Source: Pseudomonas sp. LRP2-20
Lineage (GTDB): Bacteria; Pseudomonadota; Gammaproteobacteria; Pseudomonadales; Pseudomonadaceae
DNA: 64,000 bases
Direction: 5' to 3'
NCBI RefSeq assembly: GCF_024349685.1
Contig: NZ_AP025944.1
Location: 936,001-1,000,000 of the forward strand
Numbering within the stretch: the stretch's first letter is position 1; each line of letters opens with the position of its first letter. The position numbers were made by a program, and so were the translations under genes. Of this stretch, positions 29,601 to 35,061 are shown piece by piece. The notes under the pieces were generated by a model. It was given only the letters and a program-made list of their open reading frames with translations, had not been told where the DNA came from and did no database searches.

Positions 29601-30453
29601 CGGCAGTTCCCAGAACAGCGCCGTCGGCACCGCGTACCTGAACGGTCGAACCTGGCTCGGTGCGGCCGGTGAGGGTGGTGCCTTGCGGGTCTATCGTCAG
29701 CTCCGTCGGTGCTGTAGGCGGGGTGATGTCCGGGGCCGTCACCGCACCAGCCTGCGAGGTGTTGCCAGCGGCGTCGGTCTGCGAGACAGCCAGGTTTTCG
29801 CCGTTGGCCTGCGGGGTGTTCAGGGCGACATCGAAGCGGCCATCGGCATTCACCGTGCCACTGCCGATGAGGTTGCCTGCGGCGTCGAACACATTCACCG
29901 TGGCCCCCGCTTCACCGCGACCGCTCAGGCGCAGGCCATCGGGCGAAACCAGCAGGTCGATGGGCGTGGCTGGGGAGGTGGTGTCGCCCGGTGCGCTGCC
30001 GCCACCTCCACCACTGCTGCCACCGCTGTTGTTTGCCGCAGCCGCCACGCCGCCGACACCGAGCAGGCTGAGGCCAGCGATGGCAAAGGTCGAGGTCCCG
30101 GCACCGGCGACACCGATGCCTGCCACCAGTTCGTCAAGCGAGGCCACTTCATCGAAGGTGAAACCGGTGAAGGTCGTCGCATCATAGTTGGCGTGCCACA
30201 AGGTACCGTCTTCGCCAACGAACACCATGTCGCTGCCAACACCTGCCTGGTCCACGGCAAAGAAGTTGCCGACAGTGACCTTTTCTCCGGATTTGAGCGT
30301 GACGATCAGGTCCTGGCCGCGCCGGGTGACGGTCGCCACCTGGTCGGGGGCGATGGGCATCTGCACCACGGCAGGGTTGTTGAGGGTGATATTGCCCCAG
30401 GCATTCTGGGTGGCGACGGCAGATTGCTTGTCGGCGACGACGATGTTGTCCAT
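17668..30453 (-). CDS. lapF: Giant surface adhesin, LapF type
   Basis: The protein has 4261 residues. Residues ~1-115 resemble the BapA-type N-terminal prefix, followed by a hydrophobic stretch (120-140) and a Gly/Ser linker. From about 156 to 3560 there are, by my count, 40 tandem Ig-like repeats averaging 85 residues, most opening with a D-x-TPP motif. Residues 3562-4261 are not part of that array: two related ~250-residue modules (each ending near HPNG and DGSYTYT), then an RTX-like block (GTDGNDHLVG, GGAGNDIL, GGSGTDTL) and a C-terminal region of the type I secretion class. It should be exported by the ABC system encoded downstream and act in cell-cell contact in biofilms. From memory KT2440 LapF is about 6310 residues, so this allele has fewer repeats. 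RBS AGGGAG lies seven bases upstream. Confidence 0.93.
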   Translation of the reverse strand: MDNIVVADKQSAVATQNAWGNITLNNPAVVQMPIAPDQVATVTRRGQDLIVTLKSGEKVTVGNFFAVDQAGVGSDMVFVGEDGTLWHANYDATTFTGFTFDEVASLDELVAGIGVAGAGTSTFAIAGLSLLGVGGVAAAANNSGGSSGGGGGSAPGDTTSPATPIDLLVSPDGLRLSGRGEAGATVNVFDAAGNLIGSGTVNADGRFDVALNTPQANGENLAVSQTDAAGNTSQAGAVTAPDITPPTAPTELTIDPQGTTLTGRTEPGSTVQVRGADGAVLGTAVAGADGQFSLTLQPPQTEGQPLQVTVTDPAGNVSGATTITAPNDGVGNPPDTTPPDAPTQLVIGLAGQRLSGRGEAGASVQVRDAGGNLIASGTVGGDGNFQITLAPPVKDGSSLQVTLTDAAGNVSQPGTVVSTDLQAPAQPSDLALVAGVTLTGRGEPGAAIEVRDANGAVIGTGQVGPDGSFTLTLAPAQANGEVLDVRLTDAAGNTSTPLAFTAPDTTPPAEVSNIVVGNGGLALSGRGEAGATVEVRDANGNLIGSATVSANGTFLIDLAPAAQPGARLSLVQTDAAGNASEALQFDVPLTQTPASPSDLTIATDGTSISGSAPVGSRVEVHDANGTLIGSVTVGAEGTFTVVLTPAQANGELLDVSAVDGSGASSLPAQVTAPDITAPVTPSELAVNADGTVVTGRAEPGSTVRVLAADGTTVLGSAVAGANGAFSVTLDPPQVDGEQLQVTATDVAGNPSTPGSVTAPDIDSGGDTTPPQPATDLIISADGRTVSGRGEIGATVQVLNDQGQVIGTGTVQADGSFTLQLDVPVVDGSSLQVNLTDAAGNVSTPSPLTAPDLVPPAQPSGLSLANGVTLSGSAEAGARVEVRDADGNLIGSGIAQADGSFSLTLDPAQSDGEHLAISVIDAAGNASAPLDYTVPDTTPPSIISNVIIGAGSLVVSGRGEPGATVEVRDANGAVIGTGVVAANGTFLVDLNGPVSAGDAIVLQQTDAAGNPSVSLTVIVPATAVPESPDGLVLAADGSSISGTAPVGSLVEVRDASGTVIGSVQVGNDGTFTITLDPAQANGELLDVVAIDADGNSSLPSQINAPDITPPNAASDLQLSADGVTLTGRGEAGATVQISNAQGTVLGSAVVAANGTFTVTLSPAQINGQELDVVLRDGAGNSSTATLTAPDLDGPLQPSGLAIDSNGLHLTGQGQAGSIVTVRDINGNVLGSITVGADGRFDVTLGQPQRNGESLTVEATDSLGNSAGPVSFTAPDSTPPQTVSTPTIDGNGSTVSGTGEPGATVTVRGPDGSVLGTALVGGNGNFEVTLDPPQTNGQALTVEQRDPAGNVSAAVDLPAPDSTPPAITSGLALSGNGTQLTGNGEPGAQVQVTGAGGVVLGTATVQADGSFSVTIDPPQLNGQTLTVIQTDGGGNPSPANTVTASDLEAPAPAQGLGLSADGITLTGQGEAGATVEVRDTAGQLLGSGVVEEDGTFSISLAPPQTHGETVSVVLIDTAGNASPSAPFTADDTSGPAVPGGVQVSADGTLVQGTGQAGATVEVRNAAGDLLGSVVVPASGNFSVALNPPQLDGQTLDITQTDTQGIVSGAAQATAPDLTPPAQPTDLAITPDGLALTGNAPGATSVTVISATGVESTVAVNPDGSFSVPLAPPLLNGETVTVVVTDAAGNATQPTSVSAIDSTPPAPATDISVSPDGSTISGTAEPGTTVIVRDGNSELGTVTVGPDGTFVVQVSPPLATGDSVQLVVQDNGNNETAITVNGPTGSELATPSNLVISADGFLLTGQGTVGSLITVTSGGATLGTGTVGSDGFFHIFLASAQLNAQVLSVSARASAGGPPSVPATIVAADTTPPDAPTQVAINRSGSTLSGHGEVGATVTVTDANGTLVGSGTVGSNGLFNVTLVPAQTNAQNLTITQADAAGNVSLAATVQAPDLQAPDAATGLSLNSAATVVSGQGEAGALVTVRDASGAILATGTVNQSGQFQITLPSAQTTGSALQVTLSDAAGNVSGPASLATPDRTPPAAVSNPLLSADGRQLSGSGEVGATVQVRNAAGTVLGTAIVGADGRFTVTFGTSQANGQAIGVSQVDAAGNVSPAVSVITPDLTPPAALTNVALNNNGVTLTGLGEAGASVTVRGPDGTIIGNGQVAANGTFTLSLASAQLNAQHLSVTQTDTANNTSVAVTVIAPDHTPPAAPTALALAGTGLQLSGSAEAGSTVTVRDAAGNVLGTAVASANGTFQVTLSSAQTNGQTLQVTATDAAGNVSPATPYTAADTTPPAAVSNLAVSPDGTTLTGSGEAGATVTVRAPDGSSLGTATVGSNGRFTVTLAPAATTGESLSVVQTDAAQNASPAQSVTAPGELAPDAPDNLVLSANGLVVTGSAAPGSTVSVYGPGGVLLGTAPVGNDGTFTVNLGSAQVNGELLQVSAVGTDGSASLPADLQAPDITAPQPLSNLVISNDGLVLTGRGEPGATVTVLGVGGADLGTAVVGANGNFTVNLNAAQVNGELLSAAQTDAAGNESNSVSLTAPDITAPNAPANLAFAGGGSLLNGTGEVNATVKVVAADGTVLGTATVMSNGSFQVTLNPPQANGQAVQVVLTDATGNQSPATAITAPDTTPPAAPGELAISSDGVTLTGRGEVGARVSVTNAAGNEIGTATVDASGHFTVTLNPALGNAELLSLTQTDAAGNVSAAATLQTPDFTPPDALTDVVINADGSVVSGRGEPGATVTVNNAAGVLLGTTTVLADGSFRVELSPAQINQQALSVQQADPPGNISEPVTVNAPDLTPPAAALDLRLNAAGDQLGGTGEAGTTVRVYVGSIEIGTTTVAANGTFVVNLSPAQLNGQVLQVTLTDASGNLSPISTVTAVDSTPPGTVIASLNASGTQLVGTGEAGARVTVMDSQGNLIGQGTIDPDGLFVLNLNAAQVNGQVLTVIAQDATGNPSAPLQLIAPDLTPPVQPSNLALTGNGTLLSGSAEAGSVITVRNAAGTVVGTVTVPAGGEFTVSLSPAQNNGQLLSVISTDSAGNTSLPAEYQSDDTSPPAIVTNLAINTDYNVLTGRGEAGATVTVSFGGVPIGIGLVDSGGNFSITLSPAPGSLAILEVTQTDAANNTSAVFEYTTPLVPPPEPPVNVTLAANGLTLTGTAAAGASIRVYDAAGDLIGTGTVNIVNGGFSITLNNAQLNGQHLTVTAVSLLGGESQPVFVTAADTTPPANPVVTSLSANGLVLSGTGEAGATVTVRDASGNVLGSGLVNGAGAFSINLNSAQLNGQVLSLSQADTALNVSGTTSYTAPDTQAPLAPTNLVINGAGTLLTGNGEPGATVTVQGPGGQVGSAIVQSDGTFNITLTSAQNNGQALVVRQTDAADNASGSTGITAPDTTPPVAPVATINTNGTTVSGTGEAGSTVTVRNSAGTVLGTATVASNGQYTVSLSAAQINFQALSVTLTDAAGNTSSATALNAPDLTPPANASNLVISADGTTLTGSGEVGATVTVRSASGTVLQTAVVQPNGTFSVTLSPAQDNGQVLTVTLTDPRNNTSGNVNITAPDIDANAPVIASDNLATATVNLAPVTATTTYSDSFTTLLSGFSKTYTWTVAAGTTVDPTLTLTTNSVLALLNNSTFTLQVKDATGAWVTIATGNTQGLLDLIVLPLGLQVDIGKLQAGDYRLTVASGGIGLVTQVTTSLDIEATSLTQFTGTGSATSGNVITDTGTDGTVDSRGPDSGAVLQVLKNGTYVAAASGAGTTVQGQYGTLVIHADGSYTYTPNGSPSSVGKVDVFSYQLVHPNGLSDSANLYVRIDSPQATEIWSDSNLSAPATVVDAVNDIDSSQITLANRVDSSSATLGTLSLPVIGSRQAIYTTSVAADTSADLQVVVNSANLLTLLGNTTIALYKLNTSTGQYVLVQSVPGSSLLTLLGGGAGYTFTGQTAGSYQVRVSSSGIGLLSSITTSLNTTTTHLTEFVVSSATVASGNLITDPTGTDNLGSALTVLSVLTAAGTYTIPGYNGVSVAGTYGTLLVHADGSYTYTLNSGLTSAVIGQHDTFTYELTHPNGTTDTATLTVNLDNAAGLTTFSALVADTSDDSLAVASVAAAASSEVLAGTDGNDHLVGSQGGHITLEGGAGNDILEVVDQNFASVDGGSGTDTLLWGGGDASIDLGTLAERIHNIEVIDLNATSAVALTLNLADVVAITETGTNTLIIKGDDKDSVHMTDNWTLVGNQTADGIDYNQYTAQEDPSHHLWVQNSIHVV
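19777..29988 (-). repeat. Coding tandem repeat array of the adhesin (40 Ig-like units)
   Basis: Roughly 255-bp units repeat 40 times within the adhesin gene. Units are diverged from each other, not recent exact copies, but share the D-x-TPP opening, a central GEAGATVxVRxAxG segment and the QTDAAGN-type calcium-binding-like turn. Several units lack the TPP motif (for example those opening QTPASP, SELATP and VPPPEP). Confidence 0.85.
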
Positions 30454-30481
30454 GAGTGCTCCCTGCTGGATTTCGGTCCAC

Positions 30482-30518
30482 AGGGTCGCGTTTGGCGACC
30501 CTTGGCCGTGGCACGGCC
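30482..30518 (-). promoter_or_regulatory. Two adjacent hairpins in the adhesin 5' leader
   Basis: AGGGTCGC/GCGACCCT (30482-30502, loop GTTTG) and GGCCGTG/CACGGCC (30504-30518) lie back to back, 29 bases upstream of the adhesin start codon and downstream of the putative promoter. Neither is followed by a T-run. They would be in the leader mRNA and could affect its stability or translation. Role is inferred. Confidence 0.45.
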
Positions 30519-30538
30519 GCGTAACCGGAGATTAGGGA

Positions 30539-30545
30539 GATATAG
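30539..30545 (-). promoter_or_regulatory. Possible -10 element for the adhesin gene
   Basis: On the minus strand CTATATC lies about 85 bases upstream of the start codon. It resembles the extended -10 used by the stationary-phase sigma factor (CTATACT), which I recall controls lapF in P. putida. No clear -35 is seen, which also fits that sigma factor. The call is tentative. Confidence 0.3.
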
Positions 30546-30602
30546 CAGCCCAACAGATTGCCACCAGATGGCTTTCCGGGTAGTCCTTTAGTGCATGGTG
30601 CC

Positions 30603-32156
30603 TCAGCGAAGCCCCAGACGACGGGCCAGGCGGCTCAGGTTGGCACGGTCCAGGCCCAGTTCGCGGGCCGCTGCGGCCCAATTGTCCTGATGGCGTTGCA
30701 GGCAGGCATCGATCACCTGGCGCTGGTAGTCATCGATAGCCTCGCGCAGGCCACCAGCGGGTACCGCCAGGGTTGCAGGCGCGGCGGGGGCAAGGGTGGC
30801 AGTCACCGCTGGCGCGGTGGCACGCAGGTCGAGATCGCTGGCTTCCAGGGTGAGGATGCGTGGGCGCTGCGGGTGTTGGCCCATGGCTTTAAGTGCCGAG
30901 CGACCGATCAGGTGCTCGAGTTCGCGCACGTTGCCTGGCCAGTCATACGCAAGCAATGCCGCTTGCGCCTCGCTGCTCAGCCGAAGGCTGTTCAAACCCA
31001 GGCGTGATCGGTTCTGCTCGAGGAAATAGCCAGCAAGAAGCAGCACGTCGCGCCCACGTTCGCGTAACGGCGGCACCTGTAGCGGGTACACGCTGAGGCG
31101 GTGGTAGAAGTCAGCGCGGTAGTTGCCCGTGCGCACCTCGGCGGCCAGGTCGCGGTTGGTGGCGGCGATCAGCCGCACATCGACCCGGTGTTCGTGGTCC
31201 GACCCCAGGCGTTGCAGTTGGCCGCTTTGCAGCACGCGCAACAGCTTGGCTTGCACGGTCAACGGCAATTCGCCCACTTCGTCGAGGAACAGCGTACCGC
31301 CGTTGGCCAGCTCGAACTTGCCGCGGCGCTCGCCGTGGGCGCCGGTGAAGGCGCCACGCACATGGCCGAACAGTTCGCTTTCCACCAAGGTGTCGGGCAG
31401 GGCTGCACAGTTCAGGCTGACCAGAGGTTTGTCGGCGCGGTTGCTGGCCTGGTGCAGGGCCATGGCCACCAGTTCCTTGCCCACGCCGGTTTCGCCGGTG
31501 ATCAGCACGGTCAGCTCGCTGGCGCCCACCAGGCGGATTTCTTCCAGCAGGCGCTTGTGCGCCGGGCTCTGGCCGATCAGCTCTTTGTCCTGGCCGCTGG
31601 CCTGGCGGTAGATCTCGGCGCGCTGGTGCTCGTCTTCGGCGCGCAGGGCCAGGTGCTCGATGCGCTCGGCCACGGTCACGGTGGCGGCGGCCAGGCTGGC
31701 GAAGGCTTGCAGGGATTCCAGCTCCAGGCTCTGGAACTGGCCGGGGGTGAGGGCGTCGAGGGTCACCAGGCCCCAAGGGCGCTCGTCGACCATCAGCGGG
31801 CAGCCCATGCAGTCGTGCACCTCGAGGTCGGCGTCAGGGGTATTGACCAGGCCATCGTAGGGGTCGGGCAGCTCGGAGTCGCTGGCAAAGCGGGTCGGTT
31901 CCGGGCGGCTGAGCAGGATCTGGAAACGCGGGTGCTCGCTGACCTTGAAGCGACGACCCAAGGTATCCGGGGAGAGCCCATCGACGGCCAGCGGCACCAG
32001 CCATTCGCCATCCAGGCGCAGCAGCGCGGCGGCATCGCACGGCAGCAGCCCGCGCATGGCTTGCAGCAGGCGGCGGTAGCGCTCCTGGTCGGGCAAGTCG
32101 CGGGACAGGTCACTGACCAGGGGCAGCAAGGTGGTGAGCAACGGCTTTGTAGTCAT
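30603..32156 (-). CDS. norR: NorR-type nitric oxide-responsive sigma-54 activator
   Basis: The protein has 517 residues. The GAF sensor domain (to about 170) holds Cys116 and neighbouring acidic residues (YDGLVNTPDADLEVHDC), matching the mononuclear-iron site of E. coli NorR (Cys113). The AAA+ domain has Walker A GETGVGKE at 221-228 and the sigma-54 contact loop GAFTGA at 268-273. A Fis-type helix-turn-helix ends the chain (NWAAAARELGLDRANLSRLARRLG). It is divergent from hmp, with NorR-type operator half-sites between, so it should activate hmp when nitric oxide binds the iron. An equivalent in P. aeruginosa is FhpR. Confidence 0.92.
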   Translation of the reverse strand: MTTKPLLTTLLPLVSDLSRDLPDQERYRRLLQAMRGLLPCDAAALLRLDGEWLVPLAVDGLSPDTLGRRFKVSEHPRFQILLSRPEPTRFASDSELPDPYDGLVNTPDADLEVHDCMGCPLMVDERPWGLVTLDALTPGQFQSLELESLQAFASLAAATVTVAERIEHLALRAEDEHQRAEIYRQASGQDKELIGQSPAHKRLLEEIRLVGASELTVLITGETGVGKELVAMALHQASNRADKPLVSLNCAALPDTLVESELFGHVRGAFTGAHGERRGKFELANGGTLFLDEVGELPLTVQAKLLRVLQSGQLQRLGSDHEHRVDVRLIAATNRDLAAEVRTGNYRADFYHRLSVYPLQVPPLRERGRDVLLLAGYFLEQNRSRLGLNSLRLSSEAQAALLAYDWPGNVRELEHLIGRSALKAMGQHPQRPRILTLEASDLDLRATAPAVTATLAPAAPATLAVPAGGLREAIDDYQRQVIDACLQRHQDNWAAAARELGLDRANLSRLARRLGLR

Positions 32157-32170
32157 ATGGACTCCTGTGT

Positions 32171-32207
32171 GTCGATTTGACTATACAGCGGAGTAGGTCT
32201 TTTTGAC
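32171..32207. promoter_or_regulatory. Two NorR-type operators upstream of hmp
   Basis: GTCGATTTGAC (32171-32181) and GTCTTTTTGAC (32197-32207) both fit GT-N7-AC, the known NorR recognition pattern, and both keep the inner C/G. They lie between divergent norR and hmp, 26 bp apart. E. coli has three such sites; I find only two. A sequence TTGGCACG at 32248-32255 resembles the -24 half of a sigma-54 promoter, but the -12 half at the right spacing (CTGA) is poor. Confidence 0.6.
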
Positions 32208-32311
32208 ATGATCGCTGCCAGTGCCCTGATTTCATTGGCGAAAAAAGTTGGCACGATTGCTGAAGTAGCAGGGGCAACCATTTGAAGCCACTGGCTCAGG
32301 AGTCGTTGCAA

Positions 32312-33490
32312 ATGCTCAATGCCGAACAACGTGCAATCATCAAAGCCACTGTCCCTCTGCTGGAAACCGGTGGTGAAGCGCTGACCACCCACTTCTACAA
32401 GATGATGCTCAGCGAGTACCCAGAGGTCCGCCCACTGTTCAACCAGGCCCACCAGGCCAGTGGCGACCAGCCGCGTGCCCTGGCCAATGGCGTGCTGATG
32501 TATGCCCGTCATATCGACCAGCTGGAGCAGTTGGGTGGCCTGGTCGGCCAGATCATCAACAAACACGTCGCCCTGCAGATTCTGCCGGAGCACTACCCGA
32601 TCGTCGGCAGCTGCCTGCTGCGCGCCATCGAGGAAGTGCTGGGCAAGGAAATCGCCACCCCTGAGGTCATCGCCGCCTGGGCCGCCGCCTATGGCCAGCT
32701 GGCCGACATCCTGATCGGTGCCGAGGAAAGCCTTTACAAACAGAAGGAAGAGGCCGCCGGCGGCTGGCGCGGTACCCGCGAATTCCGCCTGGTCCGTCGT
32801 GAACAGGAAAGCAGCGAGATCACCTCGTTCTACTTCGCCCCGGTGGATGGCCAGCCGGTACTCAAGGCCGAGCCTGGCCAGTACATCGGCCTGCAGCTGT
32901 TCATCGACGGTGCCGAGCAGCGCCGCAACTACTCGCTGTCGGCCCTGTGCGACGGCCAGGGGTACCGCATCAGCGTCAAGCGCGAGGAGGGCGGCAAGGT
33001 TTCCAACTACCTGCATGATGAGCTGGTGGTGGGCGACACCCTGCAGTTGTTCCCGCCAGCCGGTGACTTCACCCTGGCTGCCAGCGACAAGCCGTTGGTG
33101 TTGATCAGCGCCGGTGTGGGCATTACCCCGACCCTGGCGATGCTCGAAGCCGCCCTGCAGACCCAGCGCCCGGTGCATTTCATCCATTGCGCACGTAACG
33201 GTGCGGTGCACGCCTTCCGCGACTGGGTCGACGGTCTGGCCGAGCGCCATCCGCAGCTCAAGCGCTTCTATTGCTATGCCGAGCAAACGGGCGCACAGAA
33301 GGCCGACGCAGTGGGGCTGCTGAGCCAGGACCTGCTGGGCGAGTGGCTGCCGCGTGAGCGCGATGTGGATGCCTACTTCCTCGGGCCGAAAGGCTTCATG
33401 GCAGCGGTCAAGCGCCAGCTGAAGGGCCTGGGTGTGCCAGAGCAGCAGAGCCGTTACGAGTTCTTCGGGCCGGCGGCTGCCCTGGAGTGA
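32312..33490 (+). CDS. hmp: Flavohaemoglobin (nitric oxide dioxygenase)
   Basis: The protein has 392 residues from the ATG at 32312, with CAGGAG nine bases upstream; a TTG ten codons earlier lacks a site. The globin domain (1-140) has the haem-binding His85 (INKHVALQ) and distal-pocket Tyr29 and Gln53. The FAD domain has RNYSLS (about 206-211), and the NAD domain has the GVGITPTLAML loop. It converts nitric oxide and oxygen to nitrate with NADH electrons. Divergence from a NorR-type activator places it under nitric oxide control. In P. aeruginosa the equivalent gene is fhp. Confidence 0.95.
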   Translation: MLNAEQRAIIKATVPLLETGGEALTTHFYKMMLSEYPEVRPLFNQAHQASGDQPRALANGVLMYARHIDQLEQLGGLVGQIINKHVALQILPEHYPIVGSCLLRAIEEVLGKEIATPEVIAAWAAAYGQLADILIGAEESLYKQKEEAAGGWRGTREFRLVRREQESSEITSFYFAPVDGQPVLKAEPGQYIGLQLFIDGAEQRRNYSLSALCDGQGYRISVKREEGGKVSNYLHDELVVGDTLQLFPPAGDFTLAASDKPLVLISAGVGITPTLAMLEAALQTQRPVHFIHCARNGAVHAFRDWVDGLAERHPQLKRFYCYAEQTGAQKADAVGLLSQDLLGEWLPRERDVDAYFLGPKGFMAAVKRQLKGLGVPEQQSRYEFFGPAAALE

Positions 33491-33712
33491 TGGAGTGATG
33501 TACTGACTGGGCCGGCCTCTTCGCGCCGAACCGCCGCGAAGAGGCCGGTACAGGTTCATCAAAACATCATCCCAGTCGCTGGCAAGCCAGCTCCCCTGCA
33601 GCAGTGCTCCCGCCCGTGGGTAATCGAGAACGAAACGGTCGATCGCATTCGCCGCGCGGGGGCTGGCTTGCCAGCGACTGGGCCGATCAATACTTCCTGC
33701 CTATATATAAGG
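33491..33712. repeat. Intergenic REP pairs downstream of hmp, no gene seen
   Basis: A long hairpin GGCCTCTTCGCG/CGCGAAGAGGCC lies near 33513-33547. From 33571 to 33682 an inverted repeat of about 25 bp per arm (CCCAGTCGCTGGCAAGCCAG on the left) flanks an unrelated 60-bp centre, a third REP class in this window. There is no credible reading frame. Confidence 0.65.
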
Positions 33713-33746
33713 AAAGATGAAGGGTGCCTCGGCACCTTTCATCTTT
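33713..33746 (+). terminator. Strong hairpin between hmp and dsbB
   Basis: AAAGATGAAGGGTGCC pairs with GGCACCTTTCATCTTT over 16 bp (one G-U) with a two-base loop. A short T-poor tail follows, so termination efficiency is uncertain, but it probably separates hmp from dsbB transcription. Confidence 0.5.
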
Positions 33747-33996
33747 AATCCTCCTTTAATCACTGTATCCTTCACTCCCGGGTGTCGAGGGGCTTGCCCC
33801 TGCGCGGCACCCGGGCAGCCGCTTTTTTACCGGCCGACGTTGAACCGACCTTGCTGCAGCCGGTCTCAGCATCTCCGGATAGCCCTGTGCAGTGCTGTCT
33901 CGCCGCCTCCTCGACACGCTAAAGGGCCATGCCTGCGTGTAGAATCGCACGAAGGCGGGCGGACCACGCTGCCACTATCCATCGAAGGAATCGGCA

Positions 33997-34503
33997 ATGA
34001 ACGAACAAACCTTGCGCCTGAACCGCGAACGGCGCTTTCTGGTGCTGCTGGGGGTGATCTGCCTCGCCCTGATCGGCGGTGCGCTGTACATGCAGGTGGT
34101 ACTGGGTGAGGCACCTTGCCCGCTGTGCATCCTGCAACGCTATGCCTTGCTCTTTATCGCCATCTTCGCGTTCATTGCCGCCGCCATGCCCGGGCGCCGC
34201 AGCCTGACCCTGTTCGAGGGCCTGGTGGTGCTCAGTGCCATTGGCGGAATCGTTGCGGCCGGCAACCATGTGTATATACTCGCCAACCCCATGGTCAGTT
34301 GCGGCATCGATACCCTGCAACCGATCGTCGACGACCTGCCCCTGGCCAAGCTCTGGCCGCTGGTGTTCCAGGTCGATGGCTTCTGCAGCACGCCGTACCC
34401 GCCGATCCTCGGTTTGTCGCTGGCGCAGTGGGCACTGGTGGCGTTCGTCCTGACTGCCATCCTGGTACCGTTCGGCATCTACCGCAACCGGCGCCAGTCT
34501 TAG
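33997..34503 (+). CDS. dsbB: Disulphide bond formation protein DsbB
   Basis: The protein has 168 residues with four membrane helices. The first periplasmic loop carries the CPLC pair (Cys41, Cys44) and the second loop a Cys102...Cys130 pair. By family knowledge it re-oxidises DsbA and passes electrons to ubiquinone. It lies just upstream of the ubiquinol oxidase operon; in P. putida this gene was earlier labelled as a gene upstream of cyo. The GTG/ATG choice is clear: ATG with GAAGGAAT upstream. Confidence 0.93.
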   Translation: MNEQTLRLNRERRFLVLLGVICLALIGGALYMQVVLGEAPCPLCILQRYALLFIAIFAFIAAAMPGRRSLTLFEGLVVLSAIGGIVAAGNHVYILANPMVSCGIDTLQPIVDDLPLAKLWPLVFQVDGFCSTPYPPILGLSLAQWALVAFVLTAILVPFGIYRNRRQS

Positions 34504-35061
34504 ACATAAGTCCCGATTTCGGTGTGGTCTTTTGCACCGGATGAGAAGAGTGAAAAGTCCTCTCCCGCTTGATCCAGATCAACCTCAAAGCCTTGTGAAA
34601 TGCGGGCTCGAGGCCTATCAAGCGGGGTGCGACAAACTGTCGCGAAGTTGATTTGTCGAGCTGTATTGTTACAGATCCTGTAAAGGACTGTTGCTCAATA
34701 AGTCATAGTCAAGGGTTGGCGACCTATCTACAATCGCCCCCAATTTCCGTTCGGCACTGCTTGCGAGTCGCAGGATTGAAGGAAGCCCCAGCGCTCCTTT
34801 TTGCTGACTTCGTCAAGTTTCGCCCAACGGCGATACCGGGCGGACCCCCCTCCGCGTTTTCCCGCACCAAATGGACTTGGTCTGAAGTACAGGCCTGTTG
34901 CCTACGAAACCATAAGCACCGCTAACCCGCTTTGCGCCAAGGTCCTGCAGTCGGACCCAGGCAGGAGCGAGTACGGGCGCGAAATGCCGCACTTGGCAGG
35001 ACGAAGTGTTGGCTACCAAAACACAAATTGCATTGAAGCAAGCTGATCTAGAGGTCGTGAG
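34504..35061 (+). promoter_or_regulatory. Long regulatory leader of the cyo operon
   Basis: No gene is seen in this 558-bp stretch. It holds a perfect ANR/FNR-type box and, further down, a promoter-like TAGTCA-17 bp-TACAAT (34706-34734). If that promoter is used, the cyoA mRNA would have a leader of about 320 bases, with several short GC-rich palindromes and a ribosome site GAGGT ahead of the ATG. Confidence 0.5.
34569..34582. promoter_or_regulatory. ANR/FNR box upstream of cyoABCDE
   Basis: TTGATCCAGATCAA is a perfect match to the FNR/ANR palindrome TTGAT-N4-ATCAA. ANR is the oxygen-sensing regulator of pseudomonads and I recall that it represses cyo under low oxygen in P. putida and P. aeruginosa. 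The box lies about 150 bp upstream of the best promoter-like sequence, so a second start nearer to it is possible. Confidence 0.7.

Noticed and set aside
32248..32263. A complete sigma-54 promoter for hmp
   Set aside because: TTGGCACG fits the -24 half, but the sequence 10 bases after GG is GA rather than GC; the nearby TTGCT is three bases too close. Recorded only as a partial match.
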